A stretch of 64,000 nt of DNA from Methanosphaerula subterraneus (lineage in GTDB: Archaea; Halobacteriota; Methanomicrobia; Methanomicrobiales; Methanospirillaceae), in the NCBI RefSeq assembly GCF_052055875.1, contig NZ_CP170508.1:2170001-2234000 (forward strand), given 5' to 3'. Below the pieces are notes generated by a model. That model was given only the letters and a program-made list of their open reading frames with translations. It was not told where the DNA came from and did not search any database. This document shows positions 59,868 through 64,000 of the stretch, in pieces. Made by a program: the position numbers and the translations under genes. The stretch's first letter is position 1. Each line of letters begins with the position of its first letter.

Positions 59868-59914
59868 TATATACACCCTTACCGGGTATTCCCTTCTGTC
59901 GACACATGTCGACA
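59868..59914 (+). promoter_or_regulatory. Promoter with paired TGTCGACA palindromes
   Basis: TTATATAC at 59868-59875 is a TATA box. TGTCGACA occurs at 59897-59904 and 59907-59914, 2 bp apart, overlapping the predicted transcription start, so a dimeric regulator could block this promoter. Confidence 0.5.
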
Positions 59915-59929
59915 TCGAGGAACTACGGA

Positions 59930-60073
59930 ATGTCCAAAAACAAGGGCCGTGAGACGGTACCAACCAAGAGTATGCCCGCTGAGAAGAGTGCACCCGCGGA
60001 ACGGGTCGAGAGTTCAGTCAGGTCACCTGCCAAGAAGGCGCACCCTGCCAAGCACCCTCATGGCCGGAACTGA
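59930..60073 (+). CDS. Small basic Lys/Ala/Pro-rich protein
   Basis: 47 residues, MSKNKGRETVPTKSMPAEKS..., then PAKKAHPAKHPHGRN. The composition (Lys, Arg, His, Pro, Ala) and length resemble a disordered, nucleic-acid-binding tail like those of histone H1; no family can be assigned. Support comes from a well-placed TATA box, GAGG 9-13 nt before the ATG and a clean stop. Single gene upstream of the secreted CBM protein. Confidence 0.55.
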   Translation: MSKNKGRETVPTKSMPAEKSAPAERVESSVRSPAKKAHPAKHPHGRN

Positions 60074-60206
60074 GCACTGCATTCGTTTAATGCGGCCTCT
60101 GGAAACCATCTCTCTTTTTTTTCTCTCGGTTTGAAATCTTCTCTGACCTGGTCCGCCGGTCCTCGCGGATCCGAGAATTTATCTGATGCCCGGTTCTGTA
60201 TCTTCT

Positions 60207-61766
60207 ATGTCCAAACAGGATGTGCTTTTCATCCTGCTGCTCCTTCTGATCGCTCCGGTCAGCGCAGGGCTGCAGACTGAGGGGGCCAGGACTGCGCCGC
60301 TGATCATCGACCATACCGCGACGGACCTGACCGCTCTCCCCGGAACGGCTATCGCCCTGGCGAAGGAGGATCTCCATATCGTGTACGGCCACACCTCGCA
60401 CGGCTCCCAACTGACGACCGGGATGACCGGCCTGGTCTCCTTCACCCATGCTCCGTACCCCGGATCCATGTACGCCTGGAACAATGGCGGAACCGGCGGG
60501 GCGCTGGACCTTGACGAGCAGGGGGTCTGGAATGATCTCGGCAATCCTGACTTCACCTCCTGGGCTACGATGACCAGGAACTACCTGAACAATCATCATG
60601 AGACCAATGTCGTGATCTGGTCCTGGTGTGGAGAACTCTCCTGGGCGACTCCGTCAGATGTCGATACCTATCTCTCCCTGATGGACAACCTCGAGGCCGA
60701 CTATCCGGATGTCGCGTTTGTGTACATGACCGGCCACCTGGACGGGACCGGCGTATCCGGAAACCTGAACCAGCGGAACAACCAGATCCGGCAGTTCTGC
60801 AGGGCGCAGAACAAAGTGCTCTACGACTTCGCCGACATCGAGAGTTACGACCCCGACGGAAACGAGTACCTGAGCCGCGGGGCAGACGACGGCTGTACCT
60901 ATAACGGCGGGAACTGGGCTACCGCCTGGCAGGACCGGCACACCGAGGGCGTTGACTGGTACCAATGCGATGCAGCGCATACCGAGCCGTTGAACGCGAA
61001 CCGGAAGGCTTATGCGGCCTGGACCCTCTGGGCCCGCCTCGCCGGCTGGCAGGACGGGCAGGTGCCGGTCACCCCAATCACGACCTCCCCGACGGTGATC
61101 CCTCCCCTTCATCAGATCCCGGGAACCGTCCAGGCCGAGGACTATGACGCCGGCGGTGAGGGAGTTGGATATCATGACACCACGCCGACCAATCTGGGGG
61201 GTGCCTACCGGACTGACGGGGTCGACATCGAGGGGATCGGTGGTGGCACCGGTTATGCCCTCTGTTATGTCCGGGACGGGGAATGGGCCAGGTACCGGCT
61301 GAACGTGACCACGCCCGGCGTATATCGGGTCGATCTGGTCGTATCGAGCCCGGAAGCGGGCCGTTCTGTTACCCTGCTGCAGAACAGCACTCAACTCGGT
61401 ACGGTCCTTGTGCCTCAGACTGGGAGTTTTGACCGGTATCTGCATGGATCGGCGGAGATTTTTCTGGCCGGCACCGTTCTCCTGACACTCCGGTTCGACG
61501 GGGACGGGCAGAACCTGGACCAGTTCTCTCTCACCCGGGTTGAGCCGACTCTCCTCCCGGGCCAGGCCGCCGCCCCGCTCGACCCGGACCATGACGGCCA
61601 CTGCGAGGACCTGAACGGGAACGGGCAGCAGGACTTCGTCGATGTGGTCCTCCTCTTCAACCAGATGGACTGGATCGATCAGCAGGGTCAGGGGGGGTAC
61701 TATGACTTCAACGGCAACTCCCGGCTGGACTTCGACGACGTGGTCATGCTCTTTGGCCGGCTCTGA
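60207..61766 (+). CDS. Secreted protein with SGNH-like N-terminal, CBM6-like and dockerin-like modules
   Basis: 519 residues. Signal peptide MSKQDVLFILLLLLIAPVSA. Residues about 30-285 have IVYGHTSHGSQLTTGM and FVYMTGHLDGTG, the pattern of a secreted esterase/SGNH-like family whose role is unproven. About 305-435 is a CBM6-like carbohydrate-binding domain (GTVQAEDYDAGGEGVGYHDTTPTNLGGAYRTDGVDIE; YVRDGEWARYRLNV). A dockerin-like module (DLNGNGQQDFVDVVLLFNQMDWID; DFNGNSRLDFDDVV) ends the protein, close to that at 19724. The ATG at 60207 is about 30 nt after a TATA-like GAATTTATC, suggesting leaderless translation. Confidence 0.88.
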   Translation: MSKQDVLFILLLLLIAPVSAGLQTEGARTAPLIIDHTATDLTALPGTAIALAKEDLHIVYGHTSHGSQLTTGMTGLVSFTHAPYPGSMYAWNNGGTGGALDLDEQGVWNDLGNPDFTSWATMTRNYLNNHHETNVVIWSWCGELSWATPSDVDTYLSLMDNLEADYPDVAFVYMTGHLDGTGVSGNLNQRNNQIRQFCRAQNKVLYDFADIESYDPDGNEYLSRGADDGCTYNGGNWATAWQDRHTEGVDWYQCDAAHTEPLNANRKAYAAWTLWARLAGWQDGQVPVTPITTSPTVIPPLHQIPGTVQAEDYDAGGEGVGYHDTTPTNLGGAYRTDGVDIEGIGGGTGYALCYVRDGEWARYRLNVTTPGVYRVDLVVSSPEAGRSVTLLQNSTQLGTVLVPQTGSFDRYLHGSAEIFLAGTVLLTLRFDGDGQNLDQFSLTRVEPTLLPGQAAAPLDPDHDGHCEDLNGNGQQDFVDVVLLFNQMDWIDQQGQGGYYDFNGNSRLDFDDVVMLFGRL

Positions 61767-61802
61767 GGTGGATTTATATGGGTGTACCCCCTGGTGGTGA
61801 CT

Positions 61803-62000
61803 ATGAAACAACTCCATCGATCGCGAAGAGACCGGGTCTTTGCCGGGGTCTGCGGCGGGATAGGCGAGTACTTTGAGATCGATTCAAACCTGGTGCGCCT
61901 GATCTGGATCCTGATCTCGCTGGCCGGCGTGGTCCCGGGTGTGCTCCTGTACCTGCTGGCCTGGGTGATCCTGCCGGAGGACGACGAAGCCGAACCGTAG
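61803..62000 (+). CDS. PspC-domain membrane protein
   Basis: 65 residues. LHRSRRDRVFAGVCGGIGEYFEIDSNLVRLIWILISLAGVVPGVLLYLLAWVILPEDDE is the complete PspC domain: amphipathic start, GGxxxxF and the hydrophobic helix with WVILPED. PspC proteins sense membrane stress or signal to it. GGTGGTGA precedes the ATG and a TATA-like GATTTATATGG lies upstream. Confidence 0.92.
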   Translation: MKQLHRSRRDRVFAGVCGGIGEYFEIDSNLVRLIWILISLAGVVPGVLLYLLAWVILPEDDEAEP

Positions 62001-62100
62001 GGGAGGAGATCCTCTCGTGGGTTTCGGCTCTCCGGGATGGGTATATATGTGATGTTGTGTAATCACGTAGCTATTACCCTGGCTTTCGTGGTGATCTGAT

Positions 62101-62301
62101 ATGAAGATCAAGAAGAACAGACCAATTGTCTCATCTGATGCGCCGCTCTTCCGAAAGGACAGGCGGCGGTACCTGGACCGTCCCTACGTGGAGCTGGAGG
62201 TCGGGCCGATGCTCGCAAACCTCTGTATCGGGTTGTTTGCAGCGGCCACGACGATGGCCGGGTTGACGCTCGGAACATTCCTCCGGCTGGCAGGGTTCTA
62301 A
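62101..62301 (+). CDS. Small membrane protein
   Basis: 66 residues, a basic N terminus (KIKKNRPIVSS...RKDRRRYLDR) and a C-terminal hydrophobic helix (LANLCIGLFAAATTMAGLTLGTFL). Unrecognised. GGTGAT lies 5 nt before the ATG and a TATA-like GGTATATATG about 60 nt upstream, so expression is likely. Confidence 0.65.
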   Translation: MKIKKNRPIVSSDAPLFRKDRRRYLDRPYVELEVGPMLANLCIGLFAAATTMAGLTLGTFLRLAGF

Positions 62302-62365
62302 AGGGTCCGGGATATCCTCTTTTTTGCGACAGACCTAACAACCAGTGTACCCCATCTCTCACCTG

Positions 62366-62935
62366 ATGACTGATAAGAAGGTCGTGCTGCTCTGCGGCAG
62401 CCCACGTCAGGACGGGAACACCCGGCAGGTGCTCGACGAGTGTGCCTCGGTGATCAGGGCATCCGGGGTCGAGGCTGAGGTGATTCCGCTCGGTTCGATG
62501 CAGGTCAGGTCGTGCATCGCCTGCATGAAGTGCCGGGAGCTGGGACGGTGTGTCCTCGATGACGGGCTCGACGAGGTGATCGAGCAGGTCCGGGGGGCAG
62601 AGGGTTTGATCGTCGGCGCCCCGGTCTATTTCGGGACGGCCCGGGCCGATATGATGGCCGCCCTGCAGCGGATCGGGATGGTCTCGAAGGGGAACGGGAA
62701 CTTCCTCTCCTGGAAGGTCGGGGGGCCGATCGCTGTGGCACGGCGAGGCGGACAGACCAGCAGTCTGCAGGAGATGCTGATGTTCTTCCTGAGCAACGAT
62801 ATGATTGTGCCGGGTTCTCTGTACTGGAACATGCTCTTTGGCGGGAATCAGGGGGATGTCTGGAAGGACGAGGAGGGGATCCTCGGGATCCGACGGTTCG
62901 CCGAGAATGTTGCAGAACTGGTCAAACGGATCTGA
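62366..62935 (+). CDS. Iron-sulfur flavoprotein-like NAD(P)H oxidoreductase
   Basis: 189 residues. VVLLCGSPRQDGNTRQVLDEC is the FMN phosphate loop; CIACMKCRELGRC is CX2CX2CX5C, exactly the compact cluster motif of methanogen Isf. IVGAPVYFGTARADMMAALQ is the second flavin loop, and RGGQTSSLQEMLMFFLSNDM continues the fold. Probably transfers electrons to oxidants. The ATG at 62366 is the family start. A third member of this family in the window (others at 3940 and 5176). Confidence 0.88.
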   Translation: MTDKKVVLLCGSPRQDGNTRQVLDECASVIRASGVEAEVIPLGSMQVRSCIACMKCRELGRCVLDDGLDEVIEQVRGAEGLIVGAPVYFGTARADMMAALQRIGMVSKGNGNFLSWKVGGPIAVARRGGQTSSLQEMLMFFLSNDMIVPGSLYWNMLFGGNQGDVWKDEEGILGIRRFAENVAELVKRI

Positions 62936-63079
62936 TCCATCCATGATACGCACGTCGATCTGGATTATTTCTCCAGAAATTCTCTCTTTTCAAATTCTGC
63001 GATGCCGTGACCAGAGTTATCATATAAGGGGAGACTCCAACATATTCACATCTATGAGCACCAAGATCGGGGTTCTGAT

Positions 63080-64000
63080 ATGAAGAGATCACCGCTGGTC
63101 ATCACAGCCCTGCTCGCAGTTCTGCTGCTCAGTGCAGGGTGTACCCAGTCCTCTTCATTGACCGTGAAGTTGAGCGATCACCCGTCGTTCGGAACAATCC
63201 TGACCGATTCCAACGGGCGTGCGCTCTATTTCCTTGCAAAGGATGTGCCCGGGACCGGGAAGGCCACTGACCTTGGAGAGTTTGGTCGGTATTATCCGCC
63301 CTTCTATGCGGAGAACGTGGTCTCTTCGACCGGGATCAATATCTCGGACTTTGGTATTCTGACCCGAACGGATGGGAAGAAGCAGACCACCTACAAGGGC
63401 TGGCCGCTGTACTACTACTTCAATGACAAGAATGCCGGCGATCTGAAACTGGACACGGCCTCGAATATCTGGTTTGCGATCCGGCCAGATTTCACGCTGA
63501 TGGTCGAGGAGAAGGACAACCCCGGTCTGTACCTGACCGATGCCGCCGGGAAGACGCTCTATGTGTACGGGAACGGTTCGGCGAACAGCACGGTTGTCAA
63601 CCCGGATGTCTCTGTGCCGACGCCGAGCGTGAAGAACGAGACCGGCAAAACTCCATTCTATACCGAGCGGGCTTCCGGTCCGACGGTGCTGAACCTGCGG
63701 GACTTCGGGGTCATCAAGCGGCAGGACGGGACCAGGCAGAGCACCTGGCGGGGAATGCCGCTGGCCTATTCGACCGCCGATAAACTGCCCGGGGATACGC
63801 TCGGGGAAGGAAACGGCTGGAGTCTCGTCAAGCTGGCGCCGGCGGTCTCGATCGCATCGTTCGGGAATGTGACCCCCGCTGGCCAGACGGTCGGGCAGAA
63901 CCAGACGCAGAACCAGACCACGAAGGCGACGACCACCGTGACGACGACGGCGACGACCACGGCGACGACGGTGAAGACGACAGAGCCGACGACGGTGGCC
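63080..64000 (+). CDS. COG4315-type secreted lipoprotein, 3' truncated by window
   Basis: 307 codons to the edge, no stop reached. The lipobox LLLSAGC puts the mature Cys at residue 21. Two repeats of about 130 residues carry FGTILTDSNGRALYFLAKD and FTLMVEEKDNPGLYLTDAAGKTLYVYG, with RTDGKKQTTYKGWPLYYYFND and KRQDGTRQSTWRGMPLAYSTAD, the Yx(FWY)xxD repeat of COG4315. A Thr-rich, likely glycosylated linker (TTTVTTTATTTATT) starts at about residue 275. Function unknown. A nine-codon frame (ATG at 63054) ends in ATGA at this start. Confidence 0.9.
   Translation, partial: MKRSPLVITALLAVLLLSAGCTQSSSLTVKLSDHPSFGTILTDSNGRALYFLAKDVPGTGKATDLGEFGRYYPPFYAENVVSSTGINISDFGILTRTDGKKQTTYKGWPLYYYFNDKNAGDLKLDTASNIWFAIRPDFTLMVEEKDNPGLYLTDAAGKTLYVYGNGSANSTVVNPDVSVPTPSVKNETGKTPFYTERASGPTVLNLRDFGVIKRQDGTRQSTWRGMPLAYSTADKLPGDTLGEGNGWSLVKLAPAVSIASFGNVTPAGQTVGQNQTQNQTTKATTTVTTTATTTATTVKTTEPTTVA

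Larger units (their letters stand above)
59586..59929. other. Intergenic region with heptamer array and small-protein promoter
   Basis: 344 bp between the ribbon-helix-helix gene (minus) and the 47-residue protein gene (plus). It contains array C near the ribbon-helix-helix start and a promoter with a TGTCGACA pair toward the plus-strand gene. No other coding frame is supported. Confidence 0.6.

Overview
The window reads as a chromosomal segment of a methanogenic archaeon, most likely a Methanomicrobiales member of the Methanosphaerula/Methanoregula type. This is inference from several signs: moderately high GC, TATA-box promoters with little or no 5' leader, a FilR1-type methanogen regulator, several compact-cysteine (Isf-like) flavoproteins, many PAS sensor proteins, a small-subunit SSS symporter and dockerin-bearing secreted proteins. 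No rRNA, CRISPR array, transposase or integrase was seen.

Layout. 1-10.2 kb: a truncated flavin reductase, a small membrane protein, a five-PAS response regulator, then a five-gene minus-strand redox operon (ferredoxin-nitroreductase, double CMD protein, two Isf-like flavoproteins, nitroreductase) divergent from an HxlR regulator. A PNPOx-like protein, TrmO and a methyltransferase follow. 10.2-14.8 kb: two heavy-metal P-type ATPases (CopB-like and Zn/Cd-like) with a divergent cysteine-rich HxlR regulator. 14.9-19.6 kb: a translationally coupled CheB-CheR-PAS fusion and PAS histidine kinase. 19.7-21.2 kb: a secreted ComEC-like metallo-beta-lactamase protein with dockerin-like and lamin-tail modules.

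21.8-32.7 kb is built around a duplicated block, DUF998 membrane protein - PAT-like acetyltransferase - sensor kinase. In the first block the kinase carries a C-terminal acetyltransferase domain. In the second block the DUF998 gene has an early frameshift. Between the blocks lies a tightly coupled operon (membrane protein, radical SAM/SPASM, methyltransferase, rSAM/selenodomain-associated transferase 1) with divergent transferase 2, the best candidate for an uncharacterised biosynthetic pathway.

32.9-43 kb: a PLP decarboxylase, an ABM monooxygenase, a Cys-cluster protein with an unresolved start, RecQ-like helicase, M28 peptidase, a response regulator with PAS domains, and a MarR-MFS efflux operon with a perfect palindromic operator. 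43-53.3 kb: UbiA prenyltransferase facing FilR1, a degenerate kinase, an unrecognised 370-aa protein with an exceptionally strong ribosome binding site, a membrane protein/winged-helix pair, a beta-propeller lipoprotein, and a FUSC protein followed by a stand-alone prim-pol-like protein and an HD hydrolase. 53.6-56.8 kb: SSS symporter with its small accessory subunit and a leader palindrome, a UPF0145 protein, a cupin and a winged-helix regulator with its own palindrome.

56.9-59.7 kb holds a tandem duplication of [lipid kinase - tRNA-Cys - ribbon-helix-helix gene]. One copy is decayed. Arrays of GGGTTCT heptamers spaced 10-11 bp apart sit next to the ribbon-helix-helix genes. The window ends with a small basic protein, a secreted CBM/dockerin protein, a PspC-domain protein, an Isf-like flavoprotein and a COG4315-type lipoprotein cut off by the window edge.
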